DNA from: Mesorhizobium sophorae
Lineage (GTDB): Bacteria; Pseudomonadota; Alphaproteobacteria; Rhizobiales; Rhizobiaceae
Length of the DNA: 64,000 nucleotides
Direction of reading: 5' to 3'
Assembly (NCBI RefSeq): GCF_002270415.1
Contig: NZ_NNRI01000001.1
Coordinates: 62,001-126,000 of the forward strand
The position numbers and the translations under genes were made by a program. A model generated the notes under the pieces. It ran no database searches. It was not told the origin of the DNA and worked only from the letters and a program-made list of their open reading frames with translations. Of the stretch, positions 35,259-44,048 are shown one piece after another; the stretch's first letter is position 1, and the number at the start of each line of letters is the position of its first letter.

Positions 35259-35981
35259 ATGATCGATCTCTATTACTGGCCGACGCCCAACGGCAAAAAA
35301 ATCTCGATCTTCCTGGAAGAGACAGGCACGCCTTACAAACTGAAGCCCGTGGACATCTCACATGGCGACCAGTTCACGCCTGAATACCTAAAGCTCAATC
35401 CCAACCACCGCATGCCGGCCATCGTCGATACCGAACCGAAAGACGGCGGCGCGCCCATCGGCGTGTTCGAGTCCGGCGCGATCCTGTTCTATCTTGCGGA
35501 GAAGACCGGCAAGCTCTGGCCGCAGGACCTGCGCACCAAGTACGATGTCGCGCAGTGGGTGATATGGCAGATGGCCAACCAGGGGCCGAAGCTGGGAGAA
35601 GCGGGTCACTTCCGCAGGCTGGGCGACAAGGAAGGCGACCAGTCCTACGCGGTGCGCCGCTTCACCGACGAAGCAAACCGGCTCTACGGCGTCCTCAATA
35701 TGCGACTTCGCGATCGCCGCTACCTTGCAGGTGAAGACTTCACCATCGCCGATATCATCAGCTATCCCTGGACCGTCAACTGGCAGGCACAGGGCCAGGA
35801 CATTAATGAGTTCAGGCATTTCAAACGCTGGTTCGAGGAGGTCGGCGCGCGCCCGGGCGTCCGGCGTGGCCTGGCGGTGGGCGCCGACCTGTCAACCGAT
35901 CAGAGCAAGCTTACGCCGGAGGAACAGGCCCAAATCCGCAAGATCCTTTACAACCAGCGAGCTATTCATCTGCCTGACTGA
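35259..35981 (+). CDS. YfcG/YghU-like (Nu-class) glutathione S-transferase
   Basis: A 240-aa protein. It begins MIDLYYWPTPNGKKISIFLEE like E. coli YfcG, whose Nu-class family acts as a glutathione-dependent disulfide reductase. The thioredoxin-like domain contains NHRMPAIVD with the cis-Pro, and FESGAILFYLAEKTG binds glutathione. The helical domain has GEDFTIADIISYPW with the N-capping motif. I prefer ATG 35259, preceded by AGGA, over the upstream 35202 start. A redox-detoxification role fits the glutathione peroxidase nearby. Confidence 0.88.
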   Translation: MIDLYYWPTPNGKKISIFLEETGTPYKLKPVDISHGDQFTPEYLKLNPNHRMPAIVDTEPKDGGAPIGVFESGAILFYLAEKTGKLWPQDLRTKYDVAQWVIWQMANQGPKLGEAGHFRRLGDKEGDQSYAVRRFTDEANRLYGVLNMRLRDRRYLAGEDFTIADIISYPWTVNWQAQGQDINEFRHFKRWFEEVGARPGVRRGLAVGADLSTDQSKLTPEEQAQIRKILYNQRAIHLPD

Positions 35982-36022
35982 GGGCTTATCCCGATCACAA
36001 AGGCGCAACGTCGGAGAAAACC

Positions 36023-36718
36023 ATGACAAGCAAAGTTGCCGTTATCGCAGGCGTGGGATCCGGCCTTGGCGCCTCGTTGGCGAGGGTATTCAGCCGCCAA
36101 GGATTCAAGCTGGTGCTGGCGGCGCGCAATGTTGCGAAGCTCGACGCGCTTGCCGCCGAGACCGGGGCCGAGGTGATCTCAACCGACGTGTCGGACCCGG
36201 CATCGGTGGAAAACCTGTTCCATGCGGTGGATGGCATCGGCCCGCTCTCGCTGGCGATCTTCAATGCGGCCGGCCGCGTGCGCGGCGGCATTGCCGATCT
36301 CGATCCGGAGGAGGTGAAAAAAGCACTGCTCGTGGGTGCCTATGGCGGCTTTCTGTTCGGCCAGCAAGCCGCACGTAGGTTACAGGCCGCGGGCGCCGGA
36401 TCGATCCTGTTCACGGGAGCCACGGCCAGCGTCAAGGGCTTTGCCAATTCTGCCGGTTTCGCAATGCCGAAGTTTGGTCTGCGTGGGCTGGCGCAGTCGA
36501 TGGCGCGCGAGCTTGCGCCAAAGAACATCCACGTGGCGCATTTCGTCATCGATGGCGGCATAGCATCCAGCGACCCGGTGCGGTCGCCGGACTCGACCCC
36601 GCCCGACCGTTGGCTGTCGCCGGACGCGATCGCCGACGCCTATCTCGCAATCCATCAGCAGCATCGAAGTGCCTGGACGTGGGAGATCGAATTGCGGCCC
36701 TGGGTGGAGAATTTTTGA
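36023..36718 (+). CDS. Atypical short-chain dehydrogenase (Phe in place of catalytic Tyr)
   Basis: A 231-aa SDR with a cofactor loop (GVGSGLGASLA) and an Asn-Ala-Ala strand (IFNAAG), but the active-site motif reads GFAMPK: F146 replaces the catalytic Tyr, while Lys150 and a Ser at 136 remain. This replacement seems typical of a subgroup with RELAPKNIHVAHFVIDGG. Catalysis by the usual mechanism is doubtful, so it may bind NADP for another purpose. It has GGAG upstream and is 41 bases downstream of the GST gene, so the two may be co-transcribed. Confidence 0.8.
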   Translation: MTSKVAVIAGVGSGLGASLARVFSRQGFKLVLAARNVAKLDALAAETGAEVISTDVSDPASVENLFHAVDGIGPLSLAIFNAAGRVRGGIADLDPEEVKKALLVGAYGGFLFGQQAARRLQAAGAGSILFTGATASVKGFANSAGFAMPKFGLRGLAQSMARELAPKNIHVAHFVIDGGIASSDPVRSPDSTPPDRWLSPDAIADAYLAIHQQHRSAWTWEIELRPWVENF

Positions 36719-36744
36719 TGCACAAGTAGCCGACCGCAACAGCC

Positions 36745-36760
36745 GCCGGCCGTTGCCGGC
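36745..36760. terminator. GC hairpin between convergent SDR genes
   Basis: GCCGGC-CGTT-GCCGGC forms a 6-bp stem at the end of both converging SDR genes and overlaps the stop of the minus-strand gene by one base. There is no U-tract, so the terminator call is tentative. Confidence 0.35.
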
Positions 36761-37560
36761 TAATAGTGTATCGGCCCCTTGACCCCGCCGCCGCATGCGA
36801 TCGCGTCGCCGTTGATGGCAACGCTTCGCGGCGAAGCGAGGAATGCAACGACGTCGGCGATCTCGGCCATATCGACGAGGCGACCGATCGTGACATTGGC
36901 GGCAAGACGCTGTTCGATCTCCTCGGGCGAAACGCCTGCCGAAGCCGCGCGGGCGGCGACCAGGGGAGCGGTCTTTTCGGTGCGGGTCAGGCCAGGATGG
37001 ACCACCGTCACGTTGATCCCCGTGAGGCCCAATTCGTCAGCGAGATTCTTGGTCAGGGCAGAGACGGCAACATTGCGGATCGAGCCGATGATCGAGCCGG
37101 TCTGGCGCGCCGCGAGGCCGCTTATGTTGATAATTCGGCCCCAGCCCGCGGCAGCCATGTGAGGAGCAGCCTCGCGCGCCATGCGAAGATAGCCCATCAC
37201 CTTGACGTTCACGTCATCCCAGAACAGGTCGTCGGTGATCTCGGCCAGTTTCGGCGGCGGTGCCTGTCCGCCCGGCTTGGCCGCGGCGTTGACCAGAATG
37301 TCGAGGCCACCGAGCGCCGCGACCGTTGCGGCCACCAGCGCTCTGACCGAGCTGTCGTCCTGTGTGTCGACGGTCAGTCCGACGATCTTGCGTCCGGTCT
37401 CAGCAGCCAGTTCGCGCGCGGCAATGTCCACATCGGCAACGTTGCGTGCGGCGATGACGAGATCGACGCCTTCCAGGGCCAATTGCCGGGCGATGGCACG
37501 ACCAATTCCCTTGCTGCCGCCGGTGACCAGGGCGCGTTTTCCGTCCAGTTGCAGATCCAT
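36760..37560 (-). CDS. Atypical SDR lacking catalytic Tyr and Lys
   Basis: A 266-aa SDR with a good cofactor site (TGGSKGIGRAIA) and structural NAAA and SGLA motifs. Where YxxxK should stand, the sequence is GSIRN: Gly159 and Asn163 by my alignment to the following VAVSALTKNLA. Both catalytic residues therefore appear to be missing. The ATG has GAGGAG upstream. It converges on the other atypical SDR. The substrate is unknown; it may work by a different mechanism or be non-catalytic. Confidence 0.78.
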   Translation of the reverse strand: MDLQLDGKRALVTGGSKGIGRAIARQLALEGVDLVIAARNVADVDIAARELAAETGRKIVGLTVDTQDDSSVRALVAATVAALGGLDILVNAAAKPGGQAPPPKLAEITDDLFWDDVNVKVMGYLRMAREAAPHMAAAGWGRIINISGLAARQTGSIIGSIRNVAVSALTKNLADELGLTGINVTVVHPGLTRTEKTAPLVAARAASAGVSPEEIEQRLAANVTIGRLVDMAEIADVVAFLASPRSVAINGDAIACGGGVKGPIHY

Positions 37561-37677
37561 AGCCTACTCTCCTCGGGTTAGATGGCTGGCTTTACCACTG
37601 AAGCTGCAACGCAGCGGTGCCAAGAACCTTGCAGCACGCAGCCATGGAAGGGCCGCACCAGCAGGCTGTATCTTGCG

Positions 37678-38226
37678 TCACACCGCCAGGAGCTTGCGGA
37701 GAGGGGCGACGATCGCCTCGTCCTGCGGCTCGATGTCGGAGCCAAAGCGGGCGACAACGATCCCTTTGCGGTCGACCAGAAACTTCTCGAAGTTCCAACT
37801 CACCTCGTCGGGTTCGGGCGCGGCACCTTTGCCCGCCATCCGGGCCGCCAGCGTGCTACCCGATTGGAAGACAGCCTTCGGCAGCGCCTCGATCAACGCT
37901 CGATAGAGCGGATGCTTCTGTGGTCCCTTCACCACGATCTTGGCGAACACTGGGAATTCGACACCATAGGTCAGCCGGCAGAATTCCTGGATTTCGGCGT
38001 CGGTGCCCGGTTCCTGGCCGGCGAAGTCATTGGCCGGAAAGCCGAGCACCACCAGGCCACGCTCGCGATACGATGCGTAAAGCGCCTCCAGGCCATCATA
38101 CTGCTTGGTGTAGCCGCATTTGGAGGCGACGTTGACGATCAGCAGGACGCTGTCGGCATATGCACGAAGGCTTGTGGTAGAGCCGTCGGCGCGGCTGAAC
38201 GGAATATCGTAGATCGAGGCGGTCAT
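37678..38226 (-). CDS. Glutathione peroxidase (Cys type)
   Basis: A 182-aa enzyme of the BtuE/GPx family. The catalytic tetrad is visible: Cys37 in NVASKCGYT in place of selenocysteine, Gln71 in ANDFAGQEPG, and Trp144-Asn145 in WNFEKFL. The resolving-Cys helix of thioredoxin-dependent members is not obvious. It reduces peroxides with glutathione or thioredoxin. ATG 38226 has AGGAA upstream. Monocistronic. Confidence 0.92.
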   Translation of the reverse strand: MTASIYDIPFSRADGSTTSLRAYADSVLLIVNVASKCGYTKQYDGLEALYASYRERGLVVLGFPANDFAGQEPGTDAEIQEFCRLTYGVEFPVFAKIVVKGPQKHPLYRALIEALPKAVFQSGSTLAARMAGKGAAPEPDEVSWNFEKFLVDRKGIVVARFGSDIEPQDEAIVAPLRKLLAV

Positions 38227-38350
38227 AAGCAAAAGTTCCTGCAGACAAGAGGGTCCCCCGTACATTGGTGGCTTAGCCGCTCCCGTCAAGGAAAGCTGTT
38301 CTCCAGAACCAAATTGCTGCTTGGCATCTTTCGAGACAGCCGGGTCGGTC

Positions 38351-39046
38351 TTACGCAGGCTGGACCATGAACGAGGCCGTACAAGGTGCCCCGCCTTCGA
38401 CTGCGAGCGCCGCAGTCCAGGAACTGCCTACCGGCACATCGAGCACTCGGCAGTTGGGTCGGTGCAAGGCCGTGCCGACGACGATATGTTCCCCGGCCTT
38501 CGCACTCATGGGTACGTCAAGCTCTTGAGGCGCCACGGAAAATCCGCAGCCCCACGCCTTGAGTATGGCCTCCTTGCGCACCCAGCCGCGGTAGAGGGCG
38601 GCCAGGCGGTCGCCGGGGGTGGAGGCTCTCCAGGCGGCATAGTCGCGTGCCGATGCCCATGTCGTCAGGATTTCGGCGGCATCGACGGTTTCGATGCGTT
38701 CCAGATCGACGCCGACTTCGCATTCAGATGCAAATGCGAGAAGCGCCGCCCCACCCGCATGCGAAACATTGAAGCGCAACCGTCCCCATGGCATCCGAGG
38801 CTTGCCGTGAGCGCCATACGCAAAGGGGACGGACTGTGGCTGCACCGCCAGGTAACTTGCCAGGATGCGGCGCAATCCCGCTCGCGTGCGCACGAATTGT
38901 GCCCGCGCGCGGGGGCAACGCAGCCGCTCCGCGCGCCCGCGTTCTTCATCGTCGAGCAGCTCCAGCGCATCGGCTTCTGCCGCAATGCACGGCCGCACGT
39001 CGAGCAGCCACAAGTCGACCTTGCCGACGTCCGGCGGCTCAGGCAT
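38351..39046 (-). CDS. Sfp-type 4'-phosphopantetheinyl transferase
   Basis: A 231-aa enzyme that moves phosphopantetheine from CoA to the carrier-domain serines of NRPSs. Motifs: FNVSHAGG (92-99), the magnesium-binding GVDLERIE (D114, E116), and WVRKEAILKAWG (E159, K163). It is the last gene of the NRPS operon and overlaps the upstream stop by 8 bases. It should activate the three carrier domains encoded upstream. ATG 39046 is chosen over the one 7 codons earlier, which would lengthen the overlap. Confidence 0.92.
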   Translation of the reverse strand: MPEPPDVGKVDLWLLDVRPCIAAEADALELLDDEERGRAERLRCPRARAQFVRTRAGLRRILASYLAVQPQSVPFAYGAHGKPRMPWGRLRFNVSHAGGAALLAFASECEVGVDLERIETVDAAEILTTWASARDYAAWRASTPGDRLAALYRGWVRKEAILKAWGCGFSVAPQELDVPMSAKAGEHIVVGTALHRPNCRVLDVPVGSSWTAALAVEGGAPCTASFMVQPA

Positions 39047-39461
39047 TTTCGATGTCGACCGCCACATTGGCGATCCAGCTCATGCTTTGCGCGATTGCCA
39101 CAAGATCCGCAGCCGCCAAATTGTCAGGCGGGACCCCAGCCCAGGCCTTGATGAGCTCGGCCACGTATTCGTGCAGTGCCTCCCGCACCATCTTTCGCGC
39201 TTCCGGCGTCAGTGTCGCCGCACGCAGCGCCTCGTGATAGGCGGCAAATGACTGAGCTATGCGTTCCGCCACCTCGGGGGCCTGGAGCGGCTCCTGCATC
39301 GCTTCGGCGCAGCGGGCGAAGGTCTCGGCAACCGCCGCGCCATCCTCTGGCGAGGTCCAGGCGGATTCCAGGACGCCGCGAAAGCGCGCGAAAGCGCGGG
39401 CGAAGTCAAGCTGGGGACCGTCATGGGTCCATTGCCAAGGCGATTGTTGCTCCGGGTTCAT
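39039..39461 (-). CDS. Small helical protein of unknown function in the NRPS operon
   Basis: A 140-aa protein, almost entirely alpha-helical and acidic, with no transmembrane segment or Cys pair. Its ATG overlaps the stop of the preceding SGRPNP protein by ATGA, and its end overlaps the Sfp-type gene, so it is a firm member of the biosynthetic operon. No family was recognised. A carrier, precursor or docking role cannot be distinguished. Confidence 0.55.
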   Translation of the reverse strand: MNPEQQSPWQWTHDGPQLDFARAFARFRGVLESAWTSPEDGAAVAETFARCAEAMQEPLQAPEVAERIAQSFAAYHEALRAATLTPEARKMVREALHEYVAELIKAWAGVPPDNLAAADLVAIAQSMSWIANVAVDIENA

Positions 39462-39805
39462 GACACAGCTCCAGAGTTGGTACGTTTGCGCGCTTCATCC
39501 AGCAACGCACCATAGCCATGACGTCGCGCAGACGTCTCAAGCAATACCTCGATACCGGTGCTGTCCTGCCAGGCGCCATTTTGCATCTCGACCACCTTCT
39601 CCTTGACCCGCAGTAAGATCGGTTCAGAACCGGGCAGGCCGTCGCCCAGAACGACGAACCCGCGCCAGCCCGCCTGGGGCCCGGCTGGCGCGGCGCTTGG
39701 AACCGACAACGCCCGCGCCCGGGCGGCCAGTTCCGCGGCCTCATTGGGTGCCAGCCCGAACGAAGGATTCGGCCTGCCTGAGAACACGTCCAACACCACG
39801 CGCAC
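39458..39805 (-). CDS. Small SGRPNP-motif protein (NRPS operon)
   Basis: A 115-aa protein starting at GTG 39805, which overlaps the upstream stop as TAGTG. It begins VRVVLDVFSGRPNPSF, nearly identical to the start of the neighbouring 300-aa gene, so the two share a domain. The rest is a small alpha/beta fold (GWRGFVVLGDG, PILLRVKEKVVEM). The longer frame upstream does not match the paralogue. Function unknown. The shared domain suggests a common ligand or scaffold role. Confidence 0.6.
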   Translation of the reverse strand: MRVVLDVFSGRPNPSFGLAPNEAAELAARARALSVPSAAPAGPQAGWRGFVVLGDGLPGSEPILLRVKEKVVEMQNGAWQDSTGIEVLLETSARRHGYGALLDEARKRTNSGAVS

Positions 39806-40707
39806 TACAAGACCTCCACGCCCGGTGGTACGAACAGATAACTGCAAAATTGTGTGTAGGGGCCGCGGTCGCACGTCGCCGGCGTCAGTGCGCCGGCGAT
39901 GACGCGGCCCTGGTTGTCAACGTTGCGGGCACTGTAGATGCCCAGCTTGTGGGCCCAGAAGGCGCCATGCGAGCGGTACCAATGGAAATCGTGTCCCGGC
40001 CAAACAGCCAGCGCCGCCAGCCGCGCCGGGCCGTCGCAGTTGGCCCTGAACCCATCGGCGATTGCAGCTCGCGCAACCGCCTCGCAGCTGAACTCGTCAT
40101 ACTGGCGGCCAACCCTGCGTCCGGGCTGCGCCACGAAATTGGAAACATAGTTGCTGGCATAATTGTAGCAATTGTTGCGCAGGCGCACGGAAGCTGTGTT
40201 CCAGAACCAGGGGCTATAAGCGGCGAGGATCGGCTCACAGGGCGGGCCGACCTCCGGCTGTTCGGCAGCTGTGGCCGCCTCCGCGTGGCTGGCGCGTAGC
40301 GCAGCGCTGCGGCCAGCACGTGGTGCCACCCCGTCGCCCCGCCATTCGACGGAGCGCGCTGCTTCGTCGATCACTGTACGCGCAACGATCGGTCGGGCGC
40401 TTTCCAACAGCGCCAAAACGGCCTCGCGCTCGTCATCCGGCAGCCGCGCCCGTCGTGCGGAGACGAGTTCCTCCCGGGTCTCCACTGTTGCAAGCGGTGG
40501 CACGCCGACATAAAAGGCTGCCGGCGCGTCGGCGTCTTCCGGACCACTCCCGACGAGCAGGCCGCGATAGCCAAGCGCCGGCATCGGGGCAGCAGAGGCC
40601 GGCCCGCCCTGGCGCGACATCAGCTGCCTGAAATGTTGGGCTAAAGCCGGCGGCACCTGCCATGTCGGGTTGGGGCGACCGGAGAATACATCCAGCATCA
40701 CACGCAT
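39805..40707 (-). CDS. SGRPNP-motif protein with Cys/His hydrolase-like C-terminal domain
   Basis: A 300-aa protein. Residues 1-120 form the domain also seen in the next gene (MRVMLDVFSGRPNPTW). The C-terminal 140 residues contain RNNCYNYASNYV followed 60-70 residues later by GHDFHWYRSHG and then VDNQGRV. This Cys...His...Asp order in a YNYA/DFHWYR context resembles papain-fold peptidases or amidases. In an NRPS operon with no thioesterase it could process or release the product. That role is inferred. It begins inside the 3-prime end of the Asn-type NRPS gene (overlap 10 bases). Confidence 0.65.
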   Translation of the reverse strand: MRVMLDVFSGRPNPTWQVPPALAQHFRQLMSRQGGPASAAPMPALGYRGLLVGSGPEDADAPAAFYVGVPPLATVETREELVSARRARLPDDEREAVLALLESARPIVARTVIDEAARSVEWRGDGVAPRAGRSAALRASHAEAATAAEQPEVGPPCEPILAAYSPWFWNTASVRLRNNCYNYASNYVSNFVAQPGRRVGRQYDEFSCEAVARAAIADGFRANCDGPARLAALAVWPGHDFHWYRSHGAFWAHKLGIYSARNVDNQGRVIAGALTPATCDRGPYTQFCSYLFVPPGVEVL

Positions 40708-43700
40708 GCGCCATCTCCTTGCTCGTGCAATTGTTGGCGTACATCGGCATCGCTCATTTCAAGCACCTGCAGCACGATGGCTGCGGCCGCTTCCAGCCGC
40801 TGCCGCGCCGAATCGTCAGGGGCAATCGCGCGTGAAAGCTCGCGTGCGCATCGGGCCTCGAACACTCGACGCAGCGGAATCTCGATCTGCAACAGCTCCC
40901 GCAGTTGCGAAACCAGTCGCGTAGCCAATAGCGAGTGGCCTCCGAGATCGGCGAAGAAATCGTCGGTCGCGCCGGCTTCCGGGACCTTCAACACGTCGCA
41001 GAAGCACCTGACGAGCAATGTTTCAAGGGCGGTTTGCGGAGTCGCGTGCCGCCGCTGCCTCGGGGCGGCGCCGGCAAGCATCCCGGCGATACGATCGCGG
41101 TCTGCCTTGCCATTGGCGGTGAGCGGGATCTCTTCGACGATCTTGAAGGCGCTCGGGATCATGAACGGCGGCAGTTTATCCTGGAGATGGCTGCGAAAAG
41201 TCCCGGTCAAGTCGGCCTGATCGAGGTTGCACCCCGGCGAAAGCAGCAATGCCGCATGCAGTCTGTCATCATCCGGTCCGGCGCGGTGGAGCACCACGGC
41301 CGCTTCAGCCACCGCCGGGTGTGTGCGCAGTGCAGCCTCCACCTCATCTGGCTCGACACGGTGCCCACGCAACTTGATCTGATTGTCGGCGCGGCCGAGG
41401 TATTCGAGCGTGCCATCACGACGGTGCCGCACTCGGTCCCCTGAACGGTAGACCAGGGCTCCGTCCGGTCCGCGTACGAAACGCTCCGCGGTGAGACTGG
41501 CCTGGCCGACATAGCCCAGCGCAACGCCGGCGCCGCCAATTCGCAGTTCGCCAACCACCCCGACCGGGACCGGCGCACCGGACCCGTTACACACATTCAA
41601 CCGCGTGAGGGCGATTGGACGGCCAATCGGCACCGGGCCCGGTCGAATGTCGCCGGCGCGCAGAAAATGCGCGCAGCAGCCAACCGTGGTTTCTGTTGGC
41701 CCATACTCATTGACGATCAGCAATCCCGGCATGTGCGTGCGCCAGGGCTCCAGCGTCTCACCGTGCAAGGCTTCGCCTCCAACGATGAAACAGCCGGTTG
41801 CGCAGGCGGGCGCCCGCCCTGCCGCAAGCTGGCGCAATCCTTCGAGGTGGCTTGGGGTCAATTTGACAAAGCTGTAGCGCCGGCCCGAGTGAAGCGCTTC
41901 TTCGAGCGCTTCGAGGCCGCCCCCGGCAGGCAGCAAAAACACGGTCTTGCCGCACAGGAGCGGCACGAAAAGCGTGGTGACCGACATGTCGGCGGTGATC
42001 GAAGTGCACAGCGGTGCCCCTTCGCCATCGTCCACCGGATAGACGCTCATGCACCAGCGGAGGTAGTTGAGCAATGCGCGATGCGGCACCGAGACGCCCT
42101 TGGGCCGTCCGGTGGAACCGGAAGTGAACAGTATGTAGGCCGGGCTCTCGGCGTCGCGCCGCACCTTAGGGGACGGTACGCCGGATTGCGGTGGTTCGCG
42201 GTCCACCGCGATCGAGGTGAACCCGCTCTGCAGGTCGGATTCCGTGCCTTTGGAAACAAGAAGCACCGTCGCCCCTGCATCGACGAGCATGTCGCGGGCG
42301 CGCTGAACTGGCAATTCGGGCCCCAGCGGCACATAGGCAGCGCCGGCCTTGAGCACGGCGAGCAGTGCCATCGGCAGGTACATGCACGGCTCGATCGCGA
42401 CCCCCACGCAATCGCCGGGCTTCACGCCGTGTGCGATGAGCTGATGAGCGAGACTGTTGGCCCCGCCGTCGAGCTCCGCATAGCTGAGGTGTCCGTCGGG
42501 TGCCTGGCAGGCGACTGCGTCCGGGCTCAGACGCGCTTGTGCTTCGAACAGCCCGCACAGGTCGGTTTCGGCCGGCTGCATCACAGGGCCTCGCGACCAG
42601 GCTTCCAACTGACGCAGTTCGGCGGCATCCATCAGCGGAAGATCTGCCACCGAAGCTTCGGGATCGGCCAGTGCCGCGCAAAGCAGTCGCAGGAAGCGCT
42701 CCACCAGTCGTTCGGCGCTTGCCTGCTGAAAGAGATCGGTAGCGTATTCCAGTTCGCCGACCAGGCACGATGCCGTTTCGGTAAGCTGCAGGGTAAGGTC
42801 GAAGGCAGAAGTGCCACGCGCGAAGTTGAACGCCGGCGCGGCATCCGTGATCGTCCTGCGCACCTGGCTGGAAGAGAGCACCTGGAACGAAACTTGAAAC
42901 AGCGGGTTGCGCGACAGATCCTGTTCGGGCGCCAGGGCCGCGACCACCATGGAGAAGGGCAGGTCCTGATGGTTCTGCGCCTCACGCAGCCGCGCATGCG
43001 TACGCTCCACCGCTTCCTCGAAGCTGCAGCCGCCGCTGAAATCCAGCCGCAAAACCACGGTGTTGGCAAAAAAGCCGACGACGTCTTCGAGCTCGGAATA
43101 GGGACGCGCCGCCATCGGAGTTCCGATGGTCACCTCATCCTGTCCCGCGAGCCGGTGCAGCAGCGCGGCAAAAGCGGCAAACAGCACGGTGAAGCGCGTT
43201 GTGTGCAGGCGGCGTGCCAGTGCTTCGGCGGCCGCGGTTGCGGCTGCATCGATGGTGATCGGTGCGCGCGCGCCGCGATAACTTGGCCGGGCGGGACGAG
43301 GATGGTCCGTGGGCAGCTCGAGTTGCTGCATGCCCTCCAGCCGCTGCACCCAGTATTTGCGGTGCTGAGCCATCTTTTCACCAGACATTGCCTCGCGCTG
43401 CCAGACGGCAAAGTCGGCATACTGCACCGGCAATGGTGGCAGGGACGGAAGCCTGCCGGTCAACAGCTCGGAATAGACCTGGCCGATTTCGGCCAGCAAT
43501 TTCTCCAGCGACCATCCGTCGGCGACGATGTGATGGATCACGAGCAGCAGCAGCGATTCACCGGCAGAAAGCTCCAACAGCCGACAATGCAGAAGCGGGC
43601 CTTCGGCAAGGTCGAAAGGCTGCTGGCTGGCAGCCGAGGCAATCTGCGCGGCGCGCGCCTCCGGATCCGGCTCGCAGCTGAGGTCGTCGATCTCGCATCG

Positions 43701-44048
43701 CATGGTCGTTGCAGGCAGAATGCGCTGCACCGGCTGCCCTCGGACGAGCGGGAACACGGTGCGCAGCGCCTCATGGCGGGCGACCACCGCCGACAGTGCC
43801 TTTTCCAGGTAACGCTGAAGGGGGACAAACGGCAGCCTCTGCGCAATCGAGATATTGTAGAAGGGATTGCCCGGAACGAGTTGGTCGAGGAACCACAGGC
43901 GATCTTGCGAGTGTGAAAGCGGGAAGTCGCGTCCGTCGCGCGGCTGGACAGGGATTTCCTGCGCCGGCCGAACCCGAATGACGTGTTCGCGCAGCGAGCG
44001 CTTCTGCTCCGGGGTCATTGCGGTGATACGGTTTTGCAGACTGTTCAA
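40698..44048 (-). CDS. NRPS module C-A-T, adenylation domain predicted to load asparagine
   Basis: A 1116-aa single-module NRPS. The condensation domain (about 40-470) has VIHHIVADGWS with the HHxxxDG motif. The adenylation domain (about 490-985) has LFTSGSTGRPKG, NEYGPTET and NGKADRD. The carrier domain has FFADLGGHSLLA. The eight-residue pocket reads about D-M-T-K-I-G-E-V-G, one conservative step from the asparagine code. No thioesterase follows, although this is the last module. The start is TTG at 44048, overlapping the upstream stop as TTGA, with AGAGGGG six bases before it; ATG at 44018 is possible. Confidence 0.9.
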   Translation of the reverse strand: MNSLQNRITAMTPEQKRSLREHVIRVRPAQEIPVQPRDGRDFPLSHSQDRLWFLDQLVPGNPFYNISIAQRLPFVPLQRYLEKALSAVVARHEALRTVFPLVRGQPVQRILPATTMRCEIDDLSCEPDPEARAAQIASAASQQPFDLAEGPLLHCRLLELSAGESLLLLVIHHIVADGWSLEKLLAEIGQVYSELLTGRLPSLPPLPVQYADFAVWQREAMSGEKMAQHRKYWVQRLEGMQQLELPTDHPRPARPSYRGARAPITIDAAATAAAEALARRLHTTRFTVLFAAFAALLHRLAGQDEVTIGTPMAARPYSELEDVVGFFANTVVLRLDFSGGCSFEEAVERTHARLREAQNHQDLPFSMVVAALAPEQDLSRNPLFQVSFQVLSSSQVRRTITDAAPAFNFARGTSAFDLTLQLTETASCLVGELEYATDLFQQASAERLVERFLRLLCAALADPEASVADLPLMDAAELRQLEAWSRGPVMQPAETDLCGLFEAQARLSPDAVACQAPDGHLSYAELDGGANSLAHQLIAHGVKPGDCVGVAIEPCMYLPMALLAVLKAGAAYVPLGPELPVQRARDMLVDAGATVLLVSKGTESDLQSGFTSIAVDREPPQSGVPSPKVRRDAESPAYILFTSGSTGRPKGVSVPHRALLNYLRWCMSVYPVDDGEGAPLCTSITADMSVTTLFVPLLCGKTVFLLPAGGGLEALEEALHSGRRYSFVKLTPSHLEGLRQLAAGRAPACATGCFIVGGEALHGETLEPWRTHMPGLLIVNEYGPTETTVGCCAHFLRAGDIRPGPVPIGRPIALTRLNVCNGSGAPVPVGVVGELRIGGAGVALGYVGQASLTAERFVRGPDGALVYRSGDRVRHRRDGTLEYLGRADNQIKLRGHRVEPDEVEAALRTHPAVAEAAVVLHRAGPDDDRLHAALLLSPGCNLDQADLTGTFRSHLQDKLPPFMIPSAFKIVEEIPLTANGKADRDRIAGMLAGAAPRQRRHATPQTALETLLVRCFCDVLKVPEAGATDDFFADLGGHSLLATRLVSQLRELLQIEIPLRRVFEARCARELSRAIAPDDSARQRLEAAAAIVLQVLEMSDADVRQQLHEQGDGACV

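Noticed and set aside
41667..43916. Plus-strand open frame of 749 codons opposite the Asn-type NRPS
   Set aside because: The minus strand has all C-A-T motifs; the plus-strand frame has none and is a GC artefact.
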